Positions 33,444-42,416 of a stretch of 64,000 nt of DNA are shown in pieces. The position numbers and the translations under genes are program-made. Source of the DNA: Limiplasma sp048370855 (GTDB taxonomy: Bacteria > Bacillota > Clostridia > Christensenellales > Aristaeellaceae); contig DBGEOK010000015.1 of assembly GCA_048370855.1 (NCBI GenBank), positions 1 to 64,000 of the forward strand, given 5' to 3'. The number at the start of each line of letters is the position of its first letter. The first letter of the stretch is position 1. A model generated the notes under the pieces. It was given only the letters and a program-made list of their open reading frames with translations. It ran no database searches and was not told where the DNA came from.

Positions 33444-36086
33444 ATGGAATGGTTCCGGCAGAGCGTGGAACAAACCGCCGCCGAGCTCAGGACGGATGCA
33501 AAGCTCGGCCTGACTGCCGGCGAAGCCGCCCGTCGGCTCGAGCGGCACGGCAGGAACGAATTGAAGCAGGCCAAAAAGAAGAGCGTCTGGCAGATGTACC
33601 TGGAACAATTTAAAGATGTAATGGTGATCGTGCTGATTGCCGCGGCGCTCATTTCCGGCGTATTGCTTGGGGAATGGGTGGACGCGGCTATCATCCTTTT
33701 TGTCGTTCTGCTCAACGCCCTGCTGGGCGTCATCCAGGAAAACCGGGCGGAAAAATCGCTGGAGGCGCTGAAAAAGCTGTCCTCTCCCCACGCGAAGGTC
33801 AAGCGCGACGGCGCTGTGACGTCCGTGCCCGCCGCGGAGCTGACGCCGGGCGACGTGGTGATCCTGGAGGCGGGCGATTATGTGTCCGCCGACATGCGCG
33901 TGACGGTTTCGGCGAACCTGAAGGTGGACGAAAGCGCGCTGACCGGCGAAAGCGAGCCTGTGGAAAAGCAGACCGCGCCGGTAGAGTCCCGGGACGGCGC
34001 GGACGTGCCCCTGGGCGACCGCAACAACCTGGTCTTCTCCGGCAGCCTGGTCACCTATGGCCGCGGAGAAGGCATTATAACGGAAACAGGCATGAACACG
34101 CAGTTGGGCGCAATCGCGGGCATGCTCGGTAGCGAGGAAGGCGTGCAGACGCCCCTTCAGCGGCGCATGGCGGAGCTTGGCAAAAAGCTGGCCCTGCTGT
34201 GCCTTGGGGTTTGCGCGCTGGTATTCCTGGTCGGCGTCCTCTACGGGAACGACGCGGGCGAAATGTTTATGACCGCCATCAGCCTCGCCGTGGCGGCCAT
34301 TCCCGAGGGGCTTTTGGCTATCGTCACCATCGTGCTGGCCATTGGGGTACAGCAGATGATCGCGCAGAACGCGATTATCCGCCGCCTCCCCGCCGTGGAG
34401 ACCCTTGGCAGCGCCACGGTGATCTGCTCGGATAAAACGGGCACGCTGACCATGAACAAAATGACGGTGGTGGCCGCCAGCGCGCCCTTCCAGGTAACGG
34501 ACGCGGCCGTTCTTACGCTTTCGGAGCCGTTTGCCAACGCCCTGGCGCTATGCAACGACGCCCAGCCCGCTACGGACGAGCAGGGCAACCCTGTCTTTAC
34601 CGGCGACCCGACCGAAACGGCCCTGCTTGACTTTGTCAAAAGCAAGGGGATTGAAAAAGCCGCGCTGGAAAGCGCGCTGCCCCGCGAGGACGAGCTGCCG
34701 TTCGACAGCGACGTGAAGCGGATGACGACCGTACACCGGCGTGACGGCGGCTTTGCGACCTATACCAAGGGCGGTTTAGACGAGGTGCTGACGCTGTGTA
34801 CGCAAATTTTCGAGGATGGAAAGGCGCGCCCGCTGACGGACGGAGACCGGGAAAGGCTCCAGGCCTCCGCCAATGAGATGGCGTCCTCGGCGCTTCGCGT
34901 GCTGGCCTTTGCCGCCGGAGAGGTCGAAAGGCTGGCCGACGCCGGAAACCGGGCCCACTACGAAAGCGGGCTTACCTTCGTGGGCCTTGCCGGCATGATA
35001 GACCCGCCGCGTCCCACGGCGCGCGACGCGGTGGAAAAATGCAAGCGCGCGGGCATCAAGCCCGTCATGATCACGGGCGACCACAGGGTAACGGCCAGCG
35101 CCATCGCCAGCGAGCTGGGTATCCTTTCCAAGGGCGACCGCGTCATCACGGGGCAGGAGCTGGAGCGCATGGACGACGACCGCCTGCGCGAGGAGGTCCG
35201 CAACATCGCCGTATACGCCCGCGTATCCCCCGAGCACAAGGTGCGCATCGTGAAGGCATGGCAAAGCTACGGCGACGTGGTAGCCATGACGGGAGACGGC
35301 GTCAACGACGCCCCCGCCCTGAAGCGCGCGGATATCGGCATCGCCATGGGCATGAACGGCACGGAGGTCAGCAAGGAGGCCGCCGCCATGATCCTCACGG
35401 ACGATAACTTTGCCACCATTGTGGGCGCGGTTTCCCAAGGGCGCACCATTTACGCCAATATCCTCAAAGCCATTCAGTTTCTGCTCAGCTCCAACCTGGG
35501 CGAAATCCTGGTGATCTTCCTCGCCACGCTGTTGAATTGGGGAACCCCGCTTCTGCCCATTCACATCCTCTGGGTCAACCTGATTACCGATACGCTTCCG
35601 GCCCTGGCGCTGGGCATGGAGCCGGCGGAGCCGGATGTGATGGACGCGCCGCCGCGCGACCCCAAAAGCCCGATCTTCAGCAAGCCGCTGCTGTTCCGCG
35701 TATGCTACCAGGGCCTGATGGTAGCCGCGCTGTCCCTGTGCGCGTTTCTCGTGGGCGCGAGGATCAGCCCGGATACGGGCCACACCATGGCGTTTGCGGT
35801 GCTGGCCATGTCGCAGCTTGTGCATGCCTTTAACCTTCGCAGCAATACGCACTCCGCGTTTTCGCGCGGCAGGCTGAATAAATGGATGCTTCCCGCGTTC
35901 TTCGGCGGGCTGGCGCTTCAGCTTGGCGTATTGCTGATTCCCTTCCTGATGGACCTGTTCCGTGTGGTTCCCCTCACGCTGATGCAATGGCTGCTGGTAG
36001 CCGTGCTCAGTATCGCCCCCCTGACCATCGTGGAGCTGTTCAAGGCGCTTGGCTGGACGGGCGAAAGCCGCTGCAAGCGGAGTTGA
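33444..36086 (+). CDS. Ca2+-type P-type ATPase
   Basis: This is a type IIA cation pump that uses ATP to move Ca2+ across the membrane. The 880-aa protein has the A-domain LTGESEPVEK, the PEGL motif of M4 (AAIPEGLLAIV), phosphorylated D330 in CSDKTGTLTMNKM, MTGDGVNDAPALKRADIGIAMG and the M6 calcium-site motif NLITDTLPALALGMEP. The ATG at 33444 follows AAAGGGAG. The size is near that of bacterial SERCA-like pumps. It lies alone between terminators. Ca2+ versus another divalent ion cannot be told apart fully, but the M4/M6 residues favour Ca2+. Confidence 0.92.
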   Translation: MEWFRQSVEQTAAELRTDAKLGLTAGEAARRLERHGRNELKQAKKKSVWQMYLEQFKDVMVIVLIAAALISGVLLGEWVDAAIILFVVLLNALLGVIQENRAEKSLEALKKLSSPHAKVKRDGAVTSVPAAELTPGDVVILEAGDYVSADMRVTVSANLKVDESALTGESEPVEKQTAPVESRDGADVPLGDRNNLVFSGSLVTYGRGEGIITETGMNTQLGAIAGMLGSEEGVQTPLQRRMAELGKKLALLCLGVCALVFLVGVLYGNDAGEMFMTAISLAVAAIPEGLLAIVTIVLAIGVQQMIAQNAIIRRLPAVETLGSATVICSDKTGTLTMNKMTVVAASAPFQVTDAAVLTLSEPFANALALCNDAQPATDEQGNPVFTGDPTETALLDFVKSKGIEKAALESALPREDELPFDSDVKRMTTVHRRDGGFATYTKGGLDEVLTLCTQIFEDGKARPLTDGDRERLQASANEMASSALRVLAFAAGEVERLADAGNRAHYESGLTFVGLAGMIDPPRPTARDAVEKCKRAGIKPVMITGDHRVTASAIASELGILSKGDRVITGQELERMDDDRLREEVRNIAVYARVSPEHKVRIVKAWQSYGDVVAMTGDGVNDAPALKRADIGIAMGMNGTEVSKEAAAMILTDDNFATIVGAVSQGRTIYANILKAIQFLLSSNLGEILVIFLATLLNWGTPLLPIHILWVNLITDTLPALALGMEPAEPDVMDAPPRDPKSPIFSKPLLFRVCYQGLMVAALSLCAFLVGARISPDTGHTMAFAVLAMSQLVHAFNLRSNTHSAFSRGRLNKWMLPAFFGGLALQLGVLLIPFLMDLFRVVPLTLMQWLLVAVLSIAPLTIVELFKALGWTGESRCKRS

Positions 36087-36136
36087 GGCTGCTTTATCCC
36101 TTCGCGGGCGTTTTGCTGGCGGAGGAACGGCTTGGC

Positions 36137-36226
36137 GCTGTTTCACAAGCGCGAGCTTTCCGGATGCGCTAGTGAAACAGCCAACAAAAAACCGCTGACA
36201 AGCGACACTTGAAAGCGGTTTTTTTT
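36137..36226 (+). terminator. Tandem terminator after the P-ATPase
   Basis: Two hairpins follow each other: GCTGTTTCAC / GTGAAACAGC (36137-36181) and AAAAAACCGCT / AGCGGTTTTTTTT (36186-36226). The second has a run of eight T's. Confidence 0.85.
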
Positions 36227-36257
36227 GTACGGCTTTTTGAATGACGGGACTTATACG

Positions 36258-36345
36258 GCATCCCCCAAAAGGGGTTCCCGGGAGCGAAGCCTTCAGGCGG
36301 CGGGCTCGGGAGGCCGCGCCTCTCAACATACCCGCCCGCCGTCTG
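36258..36345 (-). repeat. Composite three-hairpin repeat, decayed copy 4
   Basis: The order of AAAGGGGTTCCCGGGAGCGA, then GCGGGCTCGGGAGGC, then CGCGCCTCTCAACATACCCG follows copy 2 (AAAGGGATTCCTAAGGGCGA and on) base by base with scattered changes. Its palindromes no longer match. It lies between the P-ATPase terminator and a convergent gene, in the same orientation as copy 2. Confidence 0.7.
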
Positions 36346-36354
36346 CGCGCGCCC

Positions 36355-37158
36355 TCAAAGGGTTCGCATATAATTGGCGTAATGCGCAAACACGATGCCG
36401 GGCTCCTCCAGCGTGGTATCCCAGCGCTTGACCCATTCCAGGGAGTAGAAGCCCTGATAGCCGCCCTCCTTGAGCACGCGGACAATATCGCCCAGGGGCA
36501 CGTCCCCAAAGCCGGGCAGGGTATAGCGATAGCCCTCGTCCGTGGCGGCGCTGTCCTTAAAATGCGTATGACAAAGCCAGGGGCGAAGGTTTTGGAAGGT
36601 TGTCTCGGGCTTCTCATGCATGAAGCGGTAGGGGTGATGCACATCCCAAAGCGCGCCTACGCCCTCACAACTGACGGTGCTTAAAAGCCGGGCCAGCCGC
36701 TCGCTGTCGCTCCAAACCCCGTGCGTCTCGATGAGCACCTTAACGCCGTGCTCCATCGCGTAATGGCCCAGCTCCACCGCGCGCGAACGCACATATCCCT
36801 CGTCCACGGAGCCTACGGGCTGCGGCACGGGCGCGGTCGCCATCACGCGCACATAGGGCGCGGACAGCTTTTCCGCAAGCCGTACATAAGCCTTGATTTC
36901 CTCGTTCACAGCCGCCTCGGTTTCCCGCAGGTGGATACAGCAGTCGCTGTCAAGGCAGGGAATCGTCAGACCCAGCCGCTTCAGCTCCGCCTTTGTTTTT
37001 ACAATGTTGTCGTCTGAGAAGGCGGGAATGCTCGGCACGGAAATATCCTTCCCCACGCCGCGCACCTCGACGCCGCCATAACCCAGGTCGCAGGCCGTCG
37101 CGGTGATCTCCTGCCAGCTCCAGCGCGGGCATCCGAGGGTGGAAAAGCAGATTCTCAT
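36355..37158 (-). CDS. Sugar-phosphate isomerase/epimerase-like TIM barrel
   Basis: The 267-aa protein belongs to the AP-endonuclease-2/xylose-isomerase-like family. It shows MRICFSTLGCPRWSWQE, then IETHGVWSD, ALWDVHHPYRF, CHTHFKDS and YSLEWVKRW, which hold the usual metal-binding Glu, Asp and His. The length is typical. AAGGAG lies 8 nt before the ATG. It is a single-gene unit, so the substrate (inositol, erythrulose or another sugar) cannot be inferred. Confidence 0.85.
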   Translation of the reverse strand: MRICFSTLGCPRWSWQEITATACDLGYGGVEVRGVGKDISVPSIPAFSDDNIVKTKAELKRLGLTIPCLDSDCCIHLRETEAAVNEEIKAYVRLAEKLSAPYVRVMATAPVPQPVGSVDEGYVRSRAVELGHYAMEHGVKVLIETHGVWSDSERLARLLSTVSCEGVGALWDVHHPYRFMHEKPETTFQNLRPWLCHTHFKDSAATDEGYRYTLPGFGDVPLGDIVRVLKEGGYQGFYSLEWVKRWDTTLEEPGIVFAHYANYMRTL

Positions 37159-37282
37159 AGGCCTTACTCCTTATCTTGCATATCTTTTAGGGATATGATA
37201 TCATTGCAGCATCGGTTGGTCAAGAAAAACCTTTGCTGGCTTCAGGCTCAGCGATCAGAGGGCGCGGAACGGAGGCGGGTGC

Positions 37283-38608
37283 ATGGCGAGGCGCAGGCGG
37301 GTCCGGCGGCGGGGCGTTTCCCCCGGCACCGTCATTATGCTGACGCTCACGGCGCTTGTATTGGCCGGGTTTTGCGTGCTCATGCCAAAGCTGACGGGCA
37401 ATGTGGACGTGCGCGTGGACGCGGCTGAGCTGGCGGTGGCCATCGACAGCTCTCTTTCGCAGATCGCCGCCTCGTCCGCAGGGCGGCGGACGGCCGCCAA
37501 GGAGGCGCCCCAAGCCACCATTCTGCCCCCGGAAAGCCTGGCGACCGCTATTCCCGTCACCGAGCCGCCCAAGCTTTCCTTTTCCCTCTGCGCCGCCGGC
37601 AGCATTAAAATCAACTCCAGCGTGCAAAAAGCCCTGACGGACGATACCGGCTATCGCTTTCCCATCCTGTTTGACCAGCTTGGCGGCGCGATGAACGCCG
37701 ACCTAAGCATCGCCACGCTTGAAAACAATGTGATTTCAACCGCCAAGCTCACCGACTCAAACCTTCCCGCGGACGCGCTGAGCGCCATTCAGGGCGCGGG
37801 CGTCAACGCCCTTTGCATCGGGTATTACGGCGCGCTGGACGGCGGCGTCAGCGGCCTTACGGAAACCAAGCAAAGCATCATATCCGCGGGCATGACGCCC
37901 TACGGAGCCTTTGCCAGCGAGGAGGAGCGCGGCAAGACCGTCCTGCTGAGCGCAAACGGCGTCACAGTCGCGTTGCTGAGCTTCCAAAACGAGCTGAGCG
38001 CCGCCGGAAAGAAGCGCACCAGCAAGGAGGAGCAAGCCTTTGTGGTGGCAAGCCAGCAGCTTCCCACCATCGCGGCGGACATCGCAAGCGCGCGGGAGGC
38101 GGGGGCCCAGGTCGTCGTGGTTTCCCTCTGCTGGGGAAAGGTCGGCGCAAACGCTCCCACCGCCACCCAAAAGGAGCTTGCACAGGGAATCGCCGACGCG
38201 GGCGCGGACATTATTCTCGGCACTCATTCCGGCGCGCTGCAGCCGGTGCAAATTTTAACCGCGGACCGGGGAGACGGCAAATACCATCCGGTGCTGTGCG
38301 CCTATTCGCTGGGCAACCTTTTCACCTATGACCGGGAAAAGCGCTCCGGCCTGGCCAGCATCCTGCTGCGCGCGGAGGTGGTATACGACGCGGGCAGCGG
38401 TACCGTGGCCTTTGACAACCTCTCCTATACCCCCACCTATTCCTGGCGTGACAAGGAGGATGGGAAAACGCGGTACCGCGTGCTCCTCAACAACGGCAGC
38501 TACCCGGAATTTGTGGACAAGGACCAGCGCGGCGTGATGGAACGGTGCCTGAAAACCGTGGAGGACGTCATGGCGGATACGCCGGTTCCGGCCAAGCAAT
38601 CAAACTGA
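37283..38608 (+). CDS. CapA-like protein with degraded metal site
   Basis: The 441-aa protein has a basic N-terminus and one membrane segment (VIMLTLTALVLAGFCVLM), then an extracellular CapA / poly-gamma-glutamate-synthesis-type phosphatase fold (about 95-400). It retains DLSIATLENN, LSFQNE, GADIILGTH and AYSLGNLFTYD. Family metal ligands appear lost: the first GD is AAGS, the HWG element reads SLCWGKVGA and the HPHxxQ element reads HSGALQP. GGAGG lies 7 nt before the ATG. A structural or regulatory wall protein seems more likely than an active enzyme. Confidence 0.8.
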   Translation: MARRRRVRRRGVSPGTVIMLTLTALVLAGFCVLMPKLTGNVDVRVDAAELAVAIDSSLSQIAASSAGRRTAAKEAPQATILPPESLATAIPVTEPPKLSFSLCAAGSIKINSSVQKALTDDTGYRFPILFDQLGGAMNADLSIATLENNVISTAKLTDSNLPADALSAIQGAGVNALCIGYYGALDGGVSGLTETKQSIISAGMTPYGAFASEEERGKTVLLSANGVTVALLSFQNELSAAGKKRTSKEEQAFVVASQQLPTIAADIASAREAGAQVVVVSLCWGKVGANAPTATQKELAQGIADAGADIILGTHSGALQPVQILTADRGDGKYHPVLCAYSLGNLFTYDREKRSGLASILLRAEVVYDAGSGTVAFDNLSYTPTYSWRDKEDGKTRYRVLLNNGSYPEFVDKDQRGVMERCLKTVEDVMADTPVPAKQSN

Positions 38609-38632
38609 CGAGGCTTCGCCTCTGCCTATAGT

Positions 38633-38680
38633 AAAACGCGGGATTCTCCAGGCAGCGCGCCATGGAGAATCCCGCGTTTG
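38633..38680. terminator. Bidirectional terminator capA-like / gpmI
   Basis: A 17-base stem (AAACGCGGGATTCTCCA / TGGAGAATCCCGCGTTT) lies between the convergent genes ending at 38608 and 38709. T-runs are short, but stem strength and position support termination both ways. Confidence 0.75.
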
Positions 38681-38708
38681 TGAACCCGTGAACGCGTTGT
38701 CTGCGCCG

Positions 38709-40253
38709 TCAGCGCTCAAGCAAGGATACGCCCGTCATATCATGCGGAACCGGAAGCCCCATACTGTCCAGCATGGTAGGCGCGATATCGGCCAGCCGAC
38801 CGTTTGGACGAAGCCTTCTGCCGACCAAATCCGCCCCCACCGCGATGAAGGGAACGGGATTGGTCGTATGGGCGGTAAACGGCTCGCCCGTTTCGGGGTC
38901 GACCATCTGATCGGCGTTTCCGTGATCCGCGGTCACAAAGGCGCGGCCGCCGTTGCGGAGGATAGCCGATACCACCTGATCCACGCACTCGTCCACGGCG
39001 GCGACGGCCTTCATAGCCGCCTCCATTACGCCCGTGTGACCGACCATGTCGCAGTTGGCAAAGTTGAGGATCATCACGTCGTACTTTTTCTCGTTAATCA
39101 GCTCTACGGCCTTTTCGGCAATCTCATAGGCGCTCATCTCGGGCTTCAGGTCGAACGTAGCCACCTTGGAGGAGGGGATGAGCACGCGATCCTCCCCGTC
39201 GTTGGGCTTTTCCACGCCGCCGTTGAAGAAGAAGGTGACGTGCGCGTATTTTTGCGTTTCCGCAATGCGGAGCTGCGTTTTCCCCAGGCGGGAAAGGTAT
39301 TCCCCCAGGGTATTCTCCAGCGTTTCCGGCGGGTTAACGATCTCCAGGCCGGTAAAGGTTTCATCATACTGCGTCATCGACACAAAGCGGACGGGGAAAT
39401 ACCCCCTGCCCCGGCTGAAGCCGTCGAAATCCGGCAGAATGAAGGCGCGCGTTAGCTGCCGTGCCCGGTCCGGACGGAAGTTAAAGAAGATCACGCTATC
39501 CTGCTCGTTAATCACCGCCACAGGAGCGTCGTTTTCAAGCACCACGGTGGGCTTGACAAATTCGTCGGTTTCCCCCTTGGCGTAGCTCCGCTCCACGGCC
39601 TTGATGGCGGAGGGGGCGGTTTCTCCCTGGCCCAGAACCATCGCGTCGTATGCCTTTTGAACGCGGTCCCACAGGTTGTCGCGGTCCATAGCCCAATAGC
39701 GGCCCATCACGGTCGCAATCCTGCCAACGCCGATTTCCTTCAGCTTGGCTTCCAGCTCCCGCACGTACTCGATCCCGCTGGAGGGCGGCACGTCGCGGCC
39801 GTCCAGGAAGCAGTGGACATATACATCCTTTACGCCGCGCTGCCTGCACATCTCCAAAAGAGCGTAAAGATGGGTGTTATGGCTGTGGACCCCGCCGTCG
39901 CTGAGCAGGCCCATCAGATGAACGGCCTTGCCCGATTCCCTCGCGGCGTCCATCGCGCGGATGAGGGGCTTCTTTTGAAAGAACGCGCCGTCCCGGATGT
40001 CCTTCGTAATGCGCGTAAGCTCCTGATACACGATGCGCCCGGCGCCCAAATTCAGGTGTCCGACCTCGCTGTTGCCCATCTGGCCGTCCGGCAGGCCGAC
40101 GTCCATTCCGCTGGCGCCCAACTGCGTATGCGGGTATTTCTCCAGCAGCCGGTCCAGATGGGGCGTACCCTGCTGATAAATCGCATTCCCCTCATGCGCG
40201 GGGTTCAGGCCGAAGCCGTCCATGATGATAAGCGCCGTCATGGTTTTGTCCAT
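38709..40253 (-). CDS. gpmI: Cofactor-independent phosphoglycerate mutase
   Basis: It interconverts 3- and 2-phosphoglycerate in glycolysis, using two Mn2+ and a phosphoserine. The 514-aa protein has IIMDGFGLNP, the catalytic S62 in QMGNSEVGHLN, FLDGRDVPPSSG, FNFRPDRARQ and TADHGNAD. AGGAGC lies 7 nt before the ATG. It ends the glycolytic operon, 17 bases after tpiA. Mn dependence links it to spore-core pH in Bacillus. Confidence 0.97.
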   Translation of the reverse strand: MDKTMTALIIMDGFGLNPAHEGNAIYQQGTPHLDRLLEKYPHTQLGASGMDVGLPDGQMGNSEVGHLNLGAGRIVYQELTRITKDIRDGAFFQKKPLIRAMDAARESGKAVHLMGLLSDGGVHSHNTHLYALLEMCRQRGVKDVYVHCFLDGRDVPPSSGIEYVRELEAKLKEIGVGRIATVMGRYWAMDRDNLWDRVQKAYDAMVLGQGETAPSAIKAVERSYAKGETDEFVKPTVVLENDAPVAVINEQDSVIFFNFRPDRARQLTRAFILPDFDGFSRGRGYFPVRFVSMTQYDETFTGLEIVNPPETLENTLGEYLSRLGKTQLRIAETQKYAHVTFFFNGGVEKPNDGEDRVLIPSSKVATFDLKPEMSAYEIAEKAVELINEKKYDVMILNFANCDMVGHTGVMEAAMKAVAAVDECVDQVVSAILRNGGRAFVTADHGNADQMVDPETGEPFTAHTTNPVPFIAVGADLVGRRLRPNGRLADIAPTMLDSMGLPVPHDMTGVSLLER

Positions 40254-40270
40254 CTTGCTTGCCTGCTCCT

Positions 40271-41026
40271 TTATTCCTTATTATACAGCGCCACGGACGC
40301 AAAGTCCGGGGCCTTCAGCGAGGCGCCGCCAATCAGGCCGCCGTCAATCTCCGGCTGCGCCATCAGGCCCTTGACGTTTTTGGGGTTCATGCTGCCGCCA
40401 TACTGGATGCGCACCGCGTCGCCCGCGTCTTGTCCATATCTGCGCGCAATCGCGCCGCGGATCACGCCGATGGTCTCGTTTGCCTGCTCGTCGGTGGCGG
40501 TCAGCCCGGTGCCAATCGCCCATACGGGCTCATAGGCCACCACCACGTTCTTCACCTCGTCCGCGCTGAGGCCATGGAGGGCCATCAGGGTCTGATATTC
40601 CACGATGATGTCGGTGTAGCCGCTCTCGCGCTCATCCTTCAGCTCGCCCACACAGATAATCGGGGTCAGCCCGGCCTCCACGGCGGCGCGCACGCGCTGG
40701 TTAACGGTCTTGTCGGTTTCGCCAAAATACTGGCGGCGCTCGCTGTGGCCGATCACCACGTACTCCACGCCGCAGGCCTTGAGCATCTCCGCGCTCAGCT
40801 CGCCCGTATACGCGCCGCTCTTGGCAAAGTGAACGTTCTGGGCTCCCAGCTTCACATTGCTGCCTTCGGCCGCCTCCCTTACGGCGGCAAAGTCGGTAGC
40901 GGGTACGCAAACCACCACGTCGCAGTCCGCGCCCTTTACGGCGGGTACGAGCGCGCTGACAAGCTCCCTCGCTTCCTCCGGGGTTTTGTTCATCTTCCAG
41001 TTACCGGCGATAATCGGTTTCCGCAT
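40271..41026 (-). CDS. tpiA: Triosephosphate isomerase
   Basis: It interconverts dihydroxyacetone phosphate and glyceraldehyde 3-phosphate. The 251-aa barrel has GNWKMNKTPEE, the catalytic His in VVIGHSERRQYFGET, the catalytic Glu in VVAYEPVWAIGTG and YGGSMNPKN. The length is typical. It lies 138 bases after pgk, with a hairpin between. Confidence 0.97.
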   Translation of the reverse strand: MRKPIIAGNWKMNKTPEEARELVSALVPAVKGADCDVVVCVPATDFAAVREAAEGSNVKLGAQNVHFAKSGAYTGELSAEMLKACGVEYVVIGHSERRQYFGETDKTVNQRVRAAVEAGLTPIICVGELKDERESGYTDIIVEYQTLMALHGLSADEVKNVVVAYEPVWAIGTGLTATDEQANETIGVIRGAIARRYGQDAGDAVRIQYGGSMNPKNVKGLMAQPEIDGGLIGGASLKAPDFASVALYNKE

Positions 41027-41122
41027 GACGTTGTACCTCTTTTCCTCATCAGGATACGCTTAGGGAATATCCGTCCGGAGCCTGAATGAAACCGGAAGCT
41101 GCATTCCCGCAGCCGCAAATTT

Positions 41123-41153
41123 TGCGCAGGCCGCCGGTGAAGCGGCCTGCGCA
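41123..41153 (-). terminator. Hairpin between pgk and tpiA
   Basis: A strong GCGCAGGCCGC / GCGGCCTGCGC stem lies just after the pgk stop on the minus strand, followed by AAAATTT rather than a T-run. It may be a leaky terminator or an RNA-processing/stability element that sets the pgk to tpiA ratio. Confidence 0.55.
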
Positions 41154-41164
41154 CAGGAGCAGTC

Positions 41165-42355
41165 TTATTTGTCGTCCAGGGCGGCGACGCCGGGAAGGGT
41201 TTTGCCCTCCAGGAACTCCATGCTCGCGCCCCCGCCGGTGGAAACGTGGGTCACCTGATCGGCGTAGCCCATCTGCTCCACCGCGGCCGCGCTGTCGCCG
41301 CCGCCGATGATGGTGACGCCCTTGCACTCGCTCATGGCTTTGGCCACGGCGCGCGTGCCGACCGCGAAGTTCTCAAATTCAAACACGCCCATCGGGCCGT
41401 TCCAAACCACTGTGCCGGCCTTACGCACAACGTCCGCGAACTGCACGGCCGTTTCCGGCCCGATATCCATGCCCTCGTAGTCGTCCGGGATGCCCTCGGT
41501 CGCCATGACGGTGATGCGCTTAGCGTCGTTGGAGAAGGAATCGCCGCATACGTTGTCAACGGGCAGCAGCAGCTTGACGCCCTTGTCCTTGGCCTTTTGC
41601 ATCAGCTCCTTGGCGAGGCCGACCTTGTCGTTTTCGCACAGGCTCTTGCCGACGCTTACGCCCAACGCCTTTTGGAAGGTATAGCTCATGCCGCCGCCGA
41701 TAATCAGCGTGTCTACCTTCTCCAGCAGGTTGTTGATGACGCCGATCTTGTCCGATACCTTCGCGCCGCCCAGGATGGCCACAAAGGGACGGGCCGGGTC
41801 CTCCAGCGCCTTGCCCATGACGCTGAGCTCCTTGCCGATCAGGTATCCGGCCACGGCGGGATGCAGCAGGTGCGCCACGCCCTCGGTGGAGGCATGCGCG
41901 CGGTGCGCGGTGCCAAAGGCGTCGTTGACATACATCTCGGCCAGCGAGGCCAGCTCCTTGGCAAAGGCGGGGTCGTTCTTTTCCTCCTCCTTGTGGAAGC
42001 GGACGTTCTCCAAAAGCATTACCTCGCCGTCCTTCAGCTCCCCGGCAAGCTTTTTGGCGGACGGACCGATCACGTCCTCCGCCATCCTGACCTCCGCGCC
42101 CAGCATCTGGCTAAGCCGGTCGGCCACCGGCTTCAGGGAGTATTTCATGTTGAACTCGCCCTTGGGGCGGCCCAGGTGAGAGCACAGGATGACCTTCGCG
42201 CCATGCTCCATCAAATACCTGATCGTCGGCAGCGCGCCGCGGAGACGGTTTTCATCCGTAATCACCTTATTCTCATCCATCGGCACGTTGAAATCACAGC
42301 GGACGAGCACTTTCTTTCCCGTTACCTGGATGTCCTCAATGGTTTTCTTCGCCAT
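41165..42355 (-). CDS. pgk: Phosphoglycerate kinase
   Basis: This is the ATP-forming step of glycolysis from 1,3-bisphosphoglycerate. The 396-aa protein has VLVRCDFNVPMDENKVITDE, ILCSHLGRPKG, NGPMGVFEFENF and the C-terminal VSTGGGASMEFLEGKTLPG. I chose the ATG at 42355, nine bases after AAAGGAG, over a GTG three codons up. It follows cggR by 61 bases; gapA, which normally lies between, is missing. Confidence 0.97.
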   Translation of the reverse strand: MAKKTIEDIQVTGKKVLVRCDFNVPMDENKVITDENRLRGALPTIRYLMEHGAKVILCSHLGRPKGEFNMKYSLKPVADRLSQMLGAEVRMAEDVIGPSAKKLAGELKDGEVMLLENVRFHKEEEKNDPAFAKELASLAEMYVNDAFGTAHRAHASTEGVAHLLHPAVAGYLIGKELSVMGKALEDPARPFVAILGGAKVSDKIGVINNLLEKVDTLIIGGGMSYTFQKALGVSVGKSLCENDKVGLAKELMQKAKDKGVKLLLPVDNVCGDSFSNDAKRITVMATEGIPDDYEGMDIGPETAVQFADVVRKAGTVVWNGPMGVFEFENFAVGTRAVAKAMSECKGVTIIGGGDSAAAVEQMGYADQVTHVSTGGGASMEFLEGKTLPGVAALDDK

Positions 42356-42416
42356 AACACACACTCCTTTATCAGTTGGTTCTATTGCAAAGCCCTGTAT
42401 GGGCGAGCAAACATCG

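Noticed and set aside
34776..36644. A 622-codon open frame antisense to the P-type ATPase
   Set aside because: The real ATPase motifs are on the plus strand; this frame crosses its terminator and a repeat copy.
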